Shown piece by piece: positions 45,256-54,229 of a stretch of DNA of 64,000 nt (the first letter of the stretch is position 1; each line of letters starts with the position of its first letter). This DNA comes from Mariprofundus ferrinatatus. Lineage in GTDB: Bacteria; Pseudomonadota; Zetaproteobacteria; Mariprofundales; Mariprofundaceae. The position numbers and the translations under genes are program-made. Below the pieces are notes generated by a model. That model saw only the letters and a program-made list of their open reading frames with translations. It did no database searches and was not told the DNA's origin. The stretch spans positions 2,044,001 through 2,108,000 of the forward strand of contig NZ_CP018800.1 of NCBI RefSeq assembly GCF_002795825.1. Direction: 5' to 3'.

Positions 45256-46851
45256 CTATTCAAATTTGAACTTGGCCACGTGCTGCTGCAGTTCAGCCGC
45301 CATGCGGGAGAGCTCGGCAGAGGCCTGCAGGGTGTCGTTGGCACCCGTTGAGGTGCTCTGTGCAGCCTCGGCCACACCAGCGATATTCTGGGTGATCTGA
45401 CCGCTTCCCTGCGCCACATCGGCGACATTCCTGGATATCTCGCCGGCCGTCGCACTCTGCTCCTCCACAGCACTGGCAATGGTGCTCTGGAACTCATTTA
45501 CCAGCGCAATCACCTCATTGATCTTGCTGATCGCCGCCACAGCCTCTGTGGTATCCGACTGGATAATCTCGATCTTCCTGGCGATATCGTCGGAAGCCTT
45601 GCCTGTCTCCATGGCCAGATCCTTCACCTCGTTGGCGACCACCGCGAAGCCTTTGCCTGCCTCGCCGGCACGGGCCGCCTCAATGGTGGCATTGAGTGCC
45701 AGCAGTTTTGTCTGCTGCGCAATGGAGTTGATGGCGTTGATGATCTCACCGATCTCGGTGCTGCTCACATTGAGCTTGCTGACGGTGGCATTGGCAACAT
45801 CAGCAGTCTCTACGGCAGAGAGTGCAACCTTGGCCGCCTCTGAGGCATTGCCGGCAATTTCACGTGTAGTGGCGCTCAACTCCTCGATGCCGCTGGCAAC
45901 GGTCTGCACGTTGCTGCTGATCGTCTCGGAAGCGCCTGCAACCACACCGGCCTGCGCCGATGTCTCCTCGGCATTGGCGCCCATCTGCTGGCTGACCGAT
46001 GTCAGCTCTTCAGCGGCACCGCTCAAGGTCTGGGAGTTGCTGGATATGGCCCGGATAGAGTCACTGATTTCCGCTGCAAAACTGTTGAGTGAAACGCCAA
46101 GCTGACCGATTTCATCCTTACTGGTGACATCCACACGCTGGGTCAGATCGCCTCCGGCAATTTCAGCCAAGCGACCTTTAAATCTGTTGATCGGGGCAAT
46201 GATGATACGATTCAATATGAGATTAATAAGGATCAACCCCAGCGCCAACAGCGTGAGGCTGGTACCAATCGCTTTCCACATATTATTCTCTATGTGGTTG
46301 TCGTTATCTGCCAGAGAGTAGGAAATTCGAACAGCCCCGAGTGTCGTGCCGGATGCGACATCATGACAGCTCAGGCAATTGACACCCCGTGTATTTTCAG
46401 TGGCAATAAAGGGTGAAACAACCGTTAACACACGGCCCTTATCTCCCCCATCAACAATCTGAGAGACAGTCTCTCCTTTCAGAGCCTGGCGAGCCAGGTC
46501 ATCGTGAGCATTTTCAGCATCCAGCCCCCCCTCGTACTGCCTGTTGACCGCCTCTCCGCGAATCACTTGGGCATCCAGTACATGAGGCAAGTTGCGCACC
46601 TTCCCTTGCAGGGTGCCACGCTCATCCATGCCGCCGGTTAACATCAACAGATTAAGGCTGTCAAAATAGGAGGCAGCCATATTTGAGACGTTCTCCTCAA
46701 CCTGGGCAATGGCCTGCTCTTTTTCAGCCGAAATGGTGAGGCTTATCTCCACACTGATATTGACCAGCAGAATAATCGCGATGGTTGCATTGATCTTCGC
46801 TCTGATGGAAAGATTATTGCCAGCCTGCAACAGGTTATCAAAGAAACTCAT
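45256..46851 (-). CDS. methyl-accepting chemotaxis protein with periplasmic c-type haem motif
   Basis: 531 residues: membrane helix about 20-40, periplasmic domain with VNCLSCHDV (Cys159, Cys162, His163, the same numbering as in the receptor at 21422-23020), second helix about 195-215, HAMP, signalling domain ending KFKFE. Sensor region shares the plan but has clearly diverged from the first haem receptor, while the signalling half is almost identical in DNA. It has its own sigma-28 promoter at 46945-46971. Confidence 0.93.
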   Translation of the reverse strand: MSFFDNLLQAGNNLSIRAKINATIAIILLVNISVEISLTISAEKEQAIAQVEENVSNMAASYFDSLNLLMLTGGMDERGTLQGKVRNLPHVLDAQVIRGEAVNRQYEGGLDAENAHDDLARQALKGETVSQIVDGGDKGRVLTVVSPFIATENTRGVNCLSCHDVASGTTLGAVRISYSLADNDNHIENNMWKAIGTSLTLLALGLILINLILNRIIIAPINRFKGRLAEIAGGDLTQRVDVTSKDEIGQLGVSLNSFAAEISDSIRAISSNSQTLSGAAEELTSVSQQMGANAEETSAQAGVVAGASETISSNVQTVASGIEELSATTREIAGNASEAAKVALSAVETADVANATVSKLNVSSTEIGEIINAINSIAQQTKLLALNATIEAARAGEAGKGFAVVANEVKDLAMETGKASDDIARKIEIIQSDTTEAVAAISKINEVIALVNEFQSTIASAVEEQSATAGEISRNVADVAQGSGQITQNIAGVAEAAQSTSTGANDTLQASAELSRMAAELQQHVAKFKFE

Positions 46852-46944
46852 AAAATACCCCCCATCCCCTCTGCTTGAAGCTTTCCATGCATGGATACCG
46901 GTTTTCCACAGGATTCATACACCACCTTGGACATTAACAGGTCT

Positions 46945-46971
46945 CTATCGGCAGTGCCGGCCAAAACTTTA
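46945..46971 (-). promoter_or_regulatory. sigma-28 promoter of the third receptor
   Basis: Minus-strand TAAAGTTT-N11-GCCGATAG, with -35 at 46964-46971 and -10 at 46945-46952; 15 of 16 consensus positions. The leader to the ATG at 46851 is about 85 bases. Confidence 0.93.
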
Positions 46972-47007
46972 GGGAAATAAACAGCCAGCTTCATGCATCG
47001 GAGGTTA

Positions 47008-47679
47008 TTAAAGCTCATTCGACTGCCGAGTTAATGCCTGCGTAATAGCGACTGCCTTTTCCGGCTCAATGAACGAGAGGATCTTGCCCACCTTTTTATC
47101 ATCCATGCGGGCAAACATTTTCACGACAGTCCCGAGCTCCATCCTGGTGACGACCTCGGCAGCCTTTTCCGGCTTCATGCTTGAATAAACTGCCGCCAGC
47201 TTTTTGATCTTCTTGCTCTTCAGCCCCTGTTCCTGCTGTAACTGGTCCTGCATTTTCGCCACCAGGCTCTCAAGCTCTTTGATCCGCGCAGCCATCCCCT
47301 CCTCAGCCTGCTCTATCGAATGCTGACGTTCATCGAGCGCCTTGGCGCGCAGATCGAGATTCTCCTTCATGGTACGCAGGTTCAGGAGCACCTCGGCCTC
47401 TTCCTGACTGACACTCCCGGTTATCGAGCCGGAAAATACAGATGCCTCAGCTGTCGGGATAATATCTGAACCATCCTGTTCAGGCTCAGCCCTTTCGCCC
47501 GCACTGGAGTGAGCGGCTGCTTGAGATACCTCTGCCGCCTGCGCTACCGGTGTCGAAGATATATCACTGATAGCCGCCGAATAGCGTCCTGTATCCGGCC
47601 ACCATGTCATGCTGATATTTACCAGTGTAAAAACAGTCAGCAAAACGAGAAAGATTAATACATTGTAGCGTTTCATCAT
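47008..47679 (-). CDS. MotE-like protein with MgtE_N-type domain
   Basis: 223 residues: one N-terminal membrane helix (about 6-26), a low-complexity Ala/Ser region, a coiled coil (about 98-160) and a C-terminal MgtE N-domain-like region (about 160-220: VYSSMKPEKAAEVVTRMELGTVVKMFARM). This layout matches MotE, a stator chaperone known in Sinorhizobium, and similar proteins found after fliJ in many genomes. It overlaps fliJ by one base. Confidence 0.8.
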   Translation of the reverse strand: MMKRYNVLIFLVLLTVFTLVNISMTWWPDTGRYSAAISDISSTPVAQAAEVSQAAAHSSAGERAEPEQDGSDIIPTAEASVFSGSITGSVSQEEAEVLLNLRTMKENLDLRAKALDERQHSIEQAEEGMAARIKELESLVAKMQDQLQQEQGLKSKKIKKLAAVYSSMKPEKAAEVVTRMELGTVVKMFARMDDKKVGKILSFIEPEKAVAITQALTRQSNEL

Positions 47680-48122
47680 TATTTCTCCCGTATGCGGCGA
47701 TGCGCCATCAGGTCATCAATAGATTGCTGCTCGACTTTCGCAACATGCTTTTTCTGCGCTTTTTCTTCATTCTCAATCAGTTTTGTATAGGCCTTTGATT
47801 TGTTCATGCTGGTAAACATATCCGCCCTGATTGCCTTCTCCTCGACAGGAATAGCGACCAGTTCTGCCAGCAACATTTTTTTTCGCCCAAGCTCTTCCTG
47901 ACGCACAACTTCCAGGGTGGAGAGCTCTAATGCGGTCGTCGTTTCCTGAATAAGCCGCTCCCGCTGTTTTCCGAGATCTGCCAGGCGCATATCTACTGCT
48001 TCAACCTCATGCTTAAGCATCTCTCGCTTTCGGTTCAGATCCGCAAGCCTGAGCGTTAATTCGCTGCACTTTTGATCCTCAAGCTGTGATAACACTTTTT
48101 GTGGCTGCAATGTGTTACTCAT
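47679..48122 (-). CDS. fliJ: flagellar export chaperone FliJ
   Basis: 147 residues, almost wholly coiled coil (LNRKREMLKHEVEAVDMRLADLGKQRE), length and position directly after fliI as in other genomes. Acts as the central stalk of the export ATPase. Overlaps fliI by four bases. Confidence 0.85.
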   Translation of the reverse strand: MSNTLQPQKVLSQLEDQKCSELTLRLADLNRKREMLKHEVEAVDMRLADLGKQRERLIQETTTALELSTLEVVRQEELGRKKMLLAELVAIPVEEKAIRADMFTSMNKSKAYTKLIENEEKAQKKHVAKVEQQSIDDLMAHRRIREK

Positions 48123-49462
48123 GGATTCATCAACTCGAGCAGAGCATCTTGAGCATCTTGCAGAGCCTCAGATTCATCTTCATGCTGACGTCGGAACTTT
48201 ACGATCTCAGGCAGGCGCTGGATTACCCTGTCGAGGTTTGGGTTACTTCCCTTTTCATATGCGCCCATATTCACCATGTCCTCCATGCGTTCAAACAATG
48301 CAAGGTCTTCTCGCAAGGAGCGTGCCGCATTTTGCACAGCTTGTGCAGTCAACTTATTGGCAAGGCGACTGACGCTGCCGAGAATATTGATCGCCGGATA
48401 GAGTCCTTTCTCAGCAAGCCTTCTGTCCAGGAGGATATGACCGTCGAGCATGGATATCGCCGCATCTGCAACCGGATCTGAGAGATCATCCCCCTCCACA
48501 AGCACCGTATATAACGCACTGATGCTGCCCCTTCCATCAATGCCTGGCCCTGCTCTCTCAAGCAACTCTGCAAGCATGGAGAAACAGGATGGCGTGTAAC
48601 CTTTGCTGGTTGGTGGCTCCCCCAGCATCAGCCCGATCTCCCTCTGTGCCTGCAAAAAGCGCGTCAGACTATCCGTCAGCAACAGAACACGCTTACCCTG
48701 ATCCCGAAACACCTCGGCAATCGTTGTTGCTGTCAGGGCTGCACGCACACGCAGCAGCGGCGGGGCATCCGATGTTTCCACCACAACAACGCATTTCGAC
48801 AGCGCTTCCGGTCCCAGTGCATTGTCCAGAAACTCCCTGAGTTCCCGGCCTCGCTCACCTACCAGGGCGATAACAATAACATCCGCATCAGAATCCTTGG
48901 CGAGCATAGCGAGCAAGGTGCTTTTTCCGACGCCCGCTCCGGCAAACAACCCCATGCGCTGCCCCCATCCCATGGTCATGCAGGCATCAATGACACGCAC
49001 ACCGAGCTGCATCGGCGTGTCAATAATATGACGTAGCATTGGGTTGGGAGGCCTGCGATGGATGGGGAAGCTTGTCTTGATTTCCGGCAGCAGCCTGCCA
49101 TCCAGTGGCTGACCCCTGGAGTCCAGAACCCGCCCAAGCAGTGCATCTGAAACCGGAATGGAGGGGGGCGTAGACAGCGGTTGAACCACGCTACCGGGCG
49201 CAATACCCCGCGTGGAACCCACCGGCATAATCAGGCTGCGGCCATCGCGAAAACCTACAATCTCAGCTTCAAGGCTGACATCACCGGCAGCCTGCACATA
49301 ACAGGCCCTTCCCACCTCCGCCTTAATACCACTGGCCTCGAGCATCGGCCCCATAACCTTCTGTACCAGCCCTCTGGGGGGAAATGAAGGTTCTCTCACA
49401 AGCTTTGACAGTGCGCTAAGCCTGGATTGTTTATCGCATAATTTAGGGGGTGCTGACATCAA
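48119..49462 (-). CDS. fliI: flagellum-specific export ATPase FliI
   Basis: 447 residues: Walker A GLFAGAGVGKSTLL, Walker B-type VLLLTDSLTRFL, and GEPPTSKGYTPSCFSML, all standard for FliI. Overlaps fliH by 20 bases. Confidence 0.95.
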   Translation of the reverse strand: MMSAPPKLCDKQSRLSALSKLVREPSFPPRGLVQKVMGPMLEASGIKAEVGRACYVQAAGDVSLEAEIVGFRDGRSLIMPVGSTRGIAPGSVVQPLSTPPSIPVSDALLGRVLDSRGQPLDGRLLPEIKTSFPIHRRPPNPMLRHIIDTPMQLGVRVIDACMTMGWGQRMGLFAGAGVGKSTLLAMLAKDSDADVIVIALVGERGRELREFLDNALGPEALSKCVVVVETSDAPPLLRVRAALTATTIAEVFRDQGKRVLLLTDSLTRFLQAQREIGLMLGEPPTSKGYTPSCFSMLAELLERAGPGIDGRGSISALYTVLVEGDDLSDPVADAAISMLDGHILLDRRLAEKGLYPAINILGSVSRLANKLTAQAVQNAARSLREDLALFERMEDMVNMGAYEKGSNPNLDRVIQRLPEIVKFRRQHEDESEALQDAQDALLELMNP

Positions 49463-50156
49463 TCTCTCCGGAGAGGAGATCTTTCTTCAGCTTCGCCACG
49501 GCATCCGCAACAGGCGCTCGCGGATCAATGAGAATATCCTGTGCGATGCTGGCAATGCGTATGCAGCCCGGCTTGATGGAGTTATCAGTCAGCAAATGGG
49601 GTTTGAACTCAGATTCAGAGATAAGCTTCTCAAACTGGGCGAACTCATCCTGATGAATATACATCATCAGGCGTTCCGTTTCAGGAAAGGTTCGCGCCGC
49701 CCTTTCAGCCATCTCCAGCAGGCGTCCCCGATCTTCGGCGGTAATTTCCCCAACCAGCCACTCTGCAAGCATGCCGCTGATGTCGATTACCGCTTCGCAC
49801 ATTGAATTTCTGATCTCATCAAGCTGCTGCTGCGCCTGTTTCTGAAGCTGCACCATCTTTTCCAATATCTGCTCGGCACGCTTTTCTCCCAGTGCCAGAC
49901 CGGCCTTCTCTCCCGACAGATAGGCTTTGTCGTAGGCATCACGCTCGATATTGGCATCAAAGGCGTGCTTTTCAGCCAGCATGGATTCCAGCTGCTGAAT
50001 TCTGGAGACCGCGGAGATTTCAGGCGCTTTTTCAGACGCTTTTTCAGGCGCTATTCCGGGTGGTTGCGGAGAAAAATCCTCGTATGGAAAAGCGGCTTTC
50101 TCTTCGATGCTGGAAATCAGCTTTAACTCCAGGGGTTCAAATGAACTGTTCTGCAT
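49443..50156 (-). CDS. fliH: flagellar assembly protein FliH
   Basis: 237 residues: Pro/Ala rich start, a coiled coil with Gly repeats (AYLSGEKAGLALGEKRAEQILEKM region) and a C-terminal FliH/HrpE domain (KPGCIRIASIAQDILIDPR). Regulates FliI. Starts one base after the fliG stop. Confidence 0.88.
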   Translation of the reverse strand: MQNSSFEPLELKLISSIEEKAAFPYEDFSPQPPGIAPEKASEKAPEISAVSRIQQLESMLAEKHAFDANIERDAYDKAYLSGEKAGLALGEKRAEQILEKMVQLQKQAQQQLDEIRNSMCEAVIDISGMLAEWLVGEITAEDRGRLLEMAERAARTFPETERLMMYIHQDEFAQFEKLISESEFKPHLLTDNSIKPGCIRIASIAQDILIDPRAPVADAVAKLKKDLLSGEIDVSTP

Positions 50157-50157
50157 C

Positions 50158-51195
50158 TTAATAGACCATATCTTCCTGAGTACCGAGACTGATCACACCC
50201 TCGCTATCAAGGGTTCTGGCCACATCCAGGATCGCGCGCTGAGCCTTTTCAACATCTGATACCTTCAGCCCACCCATCGCATCAATATCCTCGCGCATGA
50301 TATCGGCTGCACGACTGGACATGTTGGAGAAGAAGTGTTCACGAAGCTCATCAGAGGCTCCTTTAAGGGCGCGCATCAGATCCTCCGACTGGACATTCTT
50401 CAGAATGGCCTGAATGTCGCGGCCATCCAGATCGGTAAAGTCTTCAAACATGAGCAACTGGCTATCCACCTGCTCATACAGACCCTGGTCGTGCTCCTTC
50501 AGGTTATCGAGGATGAACTTGGAGCTTTTTCCATCAAGGGTTTTCAGAATTTCGACGACCTGATCCATGCCGTTCATGGCAAGGCCTGAGCCACCGCCCT
50601 GGTGCCGATTGACCTGTTCATCCAGAGCAGCTTCGATATCCCTGGTCACATCACCCTTGATTCTTTCAATTCTGGCCATGCGAATGACCACTGCCATCTG
50701 CTTATCCTGCGGAAACAGCTGAATAACGGCGCTTGCCTTTTCTGACTCAAGGCGCCCTAAAATTACCGCCGTCGTTTGTGCGCTCTCATCCTTGATCAGG
50801 TTGAAAATGGTCCCTGGATCCATGCGGGCGAGCTTCTCCCACACCGGCATCCGGATAGGACCGCCATCCTCCAGGCTCTCCATTATCCTCTGCAGCCTTT
50901 CAGGCTCCACCACATCCCTCAACAGTTCGTGAATATCCAGCGCAGAAGATGGAACAAATGCATCTCCTGAGCGGTGCATCTGAATAAATTCAGTGTAGAT
51001 CTCCTCGATTGTTTGCGCTGAAACCTCTTTTATTTGCGGCATACGCTTGGCGAGTTCTACCAGCCCCTGGTCATCAATATGCCGCAACACACCGGCAGCC
51101 ACCTCAGGCCCCACGGAAAGTAGAAAAATTGCGGCCCTGTCCAGCCCTGAGATTACCCTGTTATTCGCGCCTTTACTCATGACTGCCTCGTCCAC
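50158..51195 (-). CDS. fliG: flagellar motor switch protein FliG
   Basis: 345 residues: N-terminal domain binding FliF (AAIFLLSVGPEVAAGVLRH), middle domain (ESAQTTAVILGRLESEKASAVI), and C-terminal torque domain (FEDFTDLDGRDIQAILKNV to FFSNMSSRAADIM). Overlaps fliF by 19 bases. Confidence 0.95.
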   Translation of the reverse strand: MDEAVMSKGANNRVISGLDRAAIFLLSVGPEVAAGVLRHIDDQGLVELAKRMPQIKEVSAQTIEEIYTEFIQMHRSGDAFVPSSALDIHELLRDVVEPERLQRIMESLEDGGPIRMPVWEKLARMDPGTIFNLIKDESAQTTAVILGRLESEKASAVIQLFPQDKQMAVVIRMARIERIKGDVTRDIEAALDEQVNRHQGGGSGLAMNGMDQVVEILKTLDGKSSKFILDNLKEHDQGLYEQVDSQLLMFEDFTDLDGRDIQAILKNVQSEDLMRALKGASDELREHFFSNMSSRAADIMREDIDAMGGLKVSDVEKAQRAILDVARTLDSEGVISLGTQEDMVY

Positions 51196-52856
51196 TGCTG
51201 GATGATTCGTGCCGCCATCTGGGTGTCCTTGCCAATCATCTCTTTTGCGGCCACTTGCAGTGCCTTGTGCTCCAAATTCTCTGACCCGATAGATAGCTGC
51301 ATAGCTTCTATGGCGGCCTCAACCGAATCGGAAGGCTGGCCACTTAGAGCCGGCTGCTCGTCATTCACATTTCCAGCATCTGAATCCTGTACTAAAACCC
51401 GCTTGCCCAGAGGGCGCAGGACAAACCAGGCCAGCAGCAGCAGCGCAAGCCCGGCTACTCCATAACGTGCCAGTTCCAGGTAGTAGGCTTTTGCCTCCAT
51501 ATCCTGCATGGCAGCCGCATCTTCGTTGCTGGATATATCAACCAGAGACATGCTCTGCACTTCCAGGGAGTCTCCGCGATCTTCATTGTATCCCATGGCT
51601 TTCTCAACCAGCCCCCGTATAGACTTCAGCTCATCCTGGCTTCTGGGGGTCATCGTGGAGCTGCCATCCTCTTGCGTGGCAACATTGCCTCCAACCAGAA
51701 CTGCAACGGATAACTTCTCCACCTCTCCGAATGGAATAATACGTTTTTCTGTCGTGGAGCTTATTTCAAAACTACTGATGTGCTCCTTGCGGCCGGCCTC
51801 TTCCTGTGGCTGCGAAGCATCGGCCTGCTGCGCACCCGGGGTGTTGGAGGCAACACCCGGAATGCCGGATGCCCTGCGATCAGATGCCCTCCTGCTCTCC
51901 TCAATCACGCTCTCGCTGCGCAGCACCGCCTCATCAGGATTGAAAATCTGGTTGCTCTGCTCCACATGTTCCCGGTTGATCTCCGCCGAAACCCTGACAA
52001 CTGCCTGCCCGGCACCGACAATCTGTTCCAGCATCCGCGTCAGGCGCTCTTCCATTCTCCTTTCAAAACTCATCTGGTATTCCTGATAGGTCTGCACAGC
52101 GCTGGTCGGAGAATTTGATTCGCCCTTTGTGGTCAGCAGATTACCTGCCGAATCAACCACAGTAACGTCATCCCGCTCTAGCTCCGGTACACCGGCAGCG
52201 ATCAGATTCTGAATCGCCAGGATAGACTGCTTGGAAAGCCGGCTTGAGCCGGCGAGCTGCAGCATCACTGATGCGGATGCCTTTCTCTTTCGCTTAATAA
52301 AGGCAGACTCTTTAGGCAGAACCAGATGAACCCTGGCTGCTGAGACCTGAGGAAGAATCTCTATCGTGCGTGCCAACTCACCCTGCAGAGCCCGCTGAAG
52401 GTTCACATTCTGAACAAAATCACTGATACCGAGCTGATTACCATTATCAAACAGCTCATAACCTGTTTTATTGCCCGGCAACATATCCTGCCCTGCCAAC
52501 TTCAGTCTCAATGCATACACCTGATCGGATGGCACCAGCACTGTTCCGCCCCCTTCAAGACGATAAGGCACCTTCTCTTTCTGGAGCAGTTCAATAATTG
52601 AAGCGGCTTCTTTTTCATCAATATTTGAAAACAGCGGCCTGTAGGGAGCATCTGCAGTCCAGAAAAGCAGGCTGATAAAACCTGCCAGCATCAGAATACT
52701 GGCAATCAGCAGCAACAGGCGGCGATTCTTTAACAGCATGCCCTGAATATTGGAGACACTGGCCTGAAACGACTGCTCACCCCGCGAAAAAGAAGCGGAC
52801 GCTGATGGGTTGGCGGCAACGGCCTGCGTTTGTGAAGGAGCGATTTCATTGGCCAT
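51177..52856 (-). CDS. fliF: flagellar MS-ring protein FliF
   Basis: 559 residues: first membrane helix about 47-68, ring domains with PYRLEGGGTVLVP and ARVHLVLPKESAF, second helix about 460-482, and a C-terminal FliG-binding tail. Base of the flagellum and platform for export. Confidence 0.95.
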   Translation of the reverse strand: MANEIAPSQTQAVAANPSASASFSRGEQSFQASVSNIQGMLLKNRRLLLLIASILMLAGFISLLFWTADAPYRPLFSNIDEKEAASIIELLQKEKVPYRLEGGGTVLVPSDQVYALRLKLAGQDMLPGNKTGYELFDNGNQLGISDFVQNVNLQRALQGELARTIEILPQVSAARVHLVLPKESAFIKRKRKASASVMLQLAGSSRLSKQSILAIQNLIAAGVPELERDDVTVVDSAGNLLTTKGESNSPTSAVQTYQEYQMSFERRMEERLTRMLEQIVGAGQAVVRVSAEINREHVEQSNQIFNPDEAVLRSESVIEESRRASDRRASGIPGVASNTPGAQQADASQPQEEAGRKEHISSFEISSTTEKRIIPFGEVEKLSVAVLVGGNVATQEDGSSTMTPRSQDELKSIRGLVEKAMGYNEDRGDSLEVQSMSLVDISSNEDAAAMQDMEAKAYYLELARYGVAGLALLLLAWFVLRPLGKRVLVQDSDAGNVNDEQPALSGQPSDSVEAAIEAMQLSIGSENLEHKALQVAAKEMIGKDTQMAARIIQQWTRQS

Positions 52857-52991
52857 GGTTCAATTCCTTGTCGGGAGTAATAGTTAATCTTCTTTGCTGC
52901 AAAAACATCCGGATCTCCGTTTCATACTGCGTCTCTCTGAGCCTGATCGGAGACAACCTTCTCCAGAGAACAGAATGATTCTCTAGGCTTT

Positions 52992-53279
52992 TTACACCTG
53001 CATGCGCATCACTTCACGATATGCATCCACCAGTTTGTTCCGGACACCCACCATCAACTGGAACGAGAGGTCTGCCTTTTGCATGGCAAGCAGGGTTTCA
53101 GAAACATTGTTACTCTTACCCATAGCAAGCTCCACGCCTGCTGCGTTTGCAGCCTTGGTCTCCTGATTGGCCTGCACCACATATTGCTGCATAAGCGCCG
53201 CAAAATTATCCGGTTTTTTGGCCACCGGCTGAGGTGATGGAACCTGCGTATTGATGCTTCCTACTGAGTTGATATTCAT
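52992..53279 (-). CDS. fliE: flagellar hook-basal body complex protein FliE
   Basis: 95 residues with FAALMQQYVVQANQETKAANAA, GKSNNVSETLLAMQKADLSFQLMVGVRNKLVDAYREVMRM, the classic FliE C-terminus in two helices. Links MS ring to rod. The 135 bases between it and fliF hold no gene and no promoter I can identify. Confidence 0.94.
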   Translation of the reverse strand: MNINSVGSINTQVPSPQPVAKKPDNFAALMQQYVVQANQETKAANAAGVELAMGKSNNVSETLLAMQKADLSFQLMVGVRNKLVDAYREVMRMQV

Positions 53280-53353
53280 CTTTGACCTCTTGACCTACAC
53301 TTATTATTTATCACAGCGTTGAAAAATTGACACCTTCTGGTTTCCGGCAGCCG

Positions 53354-53800
53354 CTATCTCAATAGTTCTATTGTTTTCAGGAACATCCGTTTTGATGCCT
53401 GCATCACAGTGACATTGGATTCAAAACCCCTGGATGCAGAGTTCAGATCCACCATCTCTTCAACAGTATTTACGTTGGGGAACTTCACCATGCCATTGCT
53501 GTCCGCATCCGGATGGGACGGGTCAAACAACTCCTGGGGCGGGCGACTATCCTTTACCACATCCGCCACCTTTACTGTTTGATGCTGGTTGCTTTTCAGC
53601 GATGATGAAAAGACATTGCTGAAGCTTCCCTGAGGAGCAACGGTTTCAAAAATGACCTGGCGCCGCTGATAGGGGCCACCATCCTCTGTACGGGTGGATT
53701 CCGCATTGGCAATATTCTCTGCCACAACATCCATACGTGAGCGCTGTGCGGACATGCCGGCAGCACTGATATGCATTGAGTTTAAAAGCGAATCTGCCAT
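53354..53800 (-). CDS. flgC: flagellar proximal rod protein FlgC
   Basis: 148 residues: MHISAAGMSAQRSRMDVVAENIANAEST at the N-terminus and NTVEEMVDLNSASRGFESNVTVM then the C-terminal MFLKTIELL. Overlaps flgB by one base. Confidence 0.95.
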   Translation of the reverse strand: MADSLLNSMHISAAGMSAQRSRMDVVAENIANAESTRTEDGGPYQRRQVIFETVAPQGSFSNVFSSSLKSNQHQTVKVADVVKDSRPPQELFDPSHPDADSNGMVKFPNVNTVEEMVDLNSASRGFESNVTVMQASKRMFLKTIELLR

Positions 53801-54189
53801 TACCTACCTTCCTTGATGGCATTGGCCAGACTGCTGATCTTGCCTTTGATCATTCGCATTGTAAGTTCATGCATCAACTGATTTTCAGCCATGCGAGCCA
53901 TCTCTTTTTGTGTGTCTACGTTGTTCCCATCAAGACGAAGGGAGGCATCGGCCGAATCAGCGCCGGAACCATTAAAAATGGTGCTGTTTGATTTTGAGAA
54001 CAGACCCTGATCAAGCCGGTTCCGCTTGGCCTGCTCTGCCGAAAAGATATCGTCAAAGGTGCGCCTGTCCGCCCGGTAGTTGGGGGTGTCGGCATTTGCG
54101 ATATTGGATGCATGGGTGGTCTGCAGCTTCTCTCGTGCAACCAATGCTGTCTCAAGCTTGAGGAATCCACTGCTAAACAAACCACTCAT
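53800..54189 (-). CDS. flgB: flagellar basal body rod protein FlgB
   Basis: 129 residues with the rod motif THASNIANADTPNYRADRRTFDDIF near residues 25-50. First gene of the flgB-flgC-fliEFGHIJ group, driven by a sigma-54 promoter inside the upstream regulator gene. Confidence 0.94.
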   Translation of the reverse strand: MSGLFSSGFLKLETALVAREKLQTTHASNIANADTPNYRADRRTFDDIFSAEQAKRNRLDQGLFSKSNSTIFNGSGADSADASLRLDGNNVDTQKEMARMAENQLMHELTMRMIKGKISSLANAIKEGR

Positions 54190-54229
54190 GACATACCTCT
54201 CTCAATCAGTTTATCTGCACTGAAAAGCG

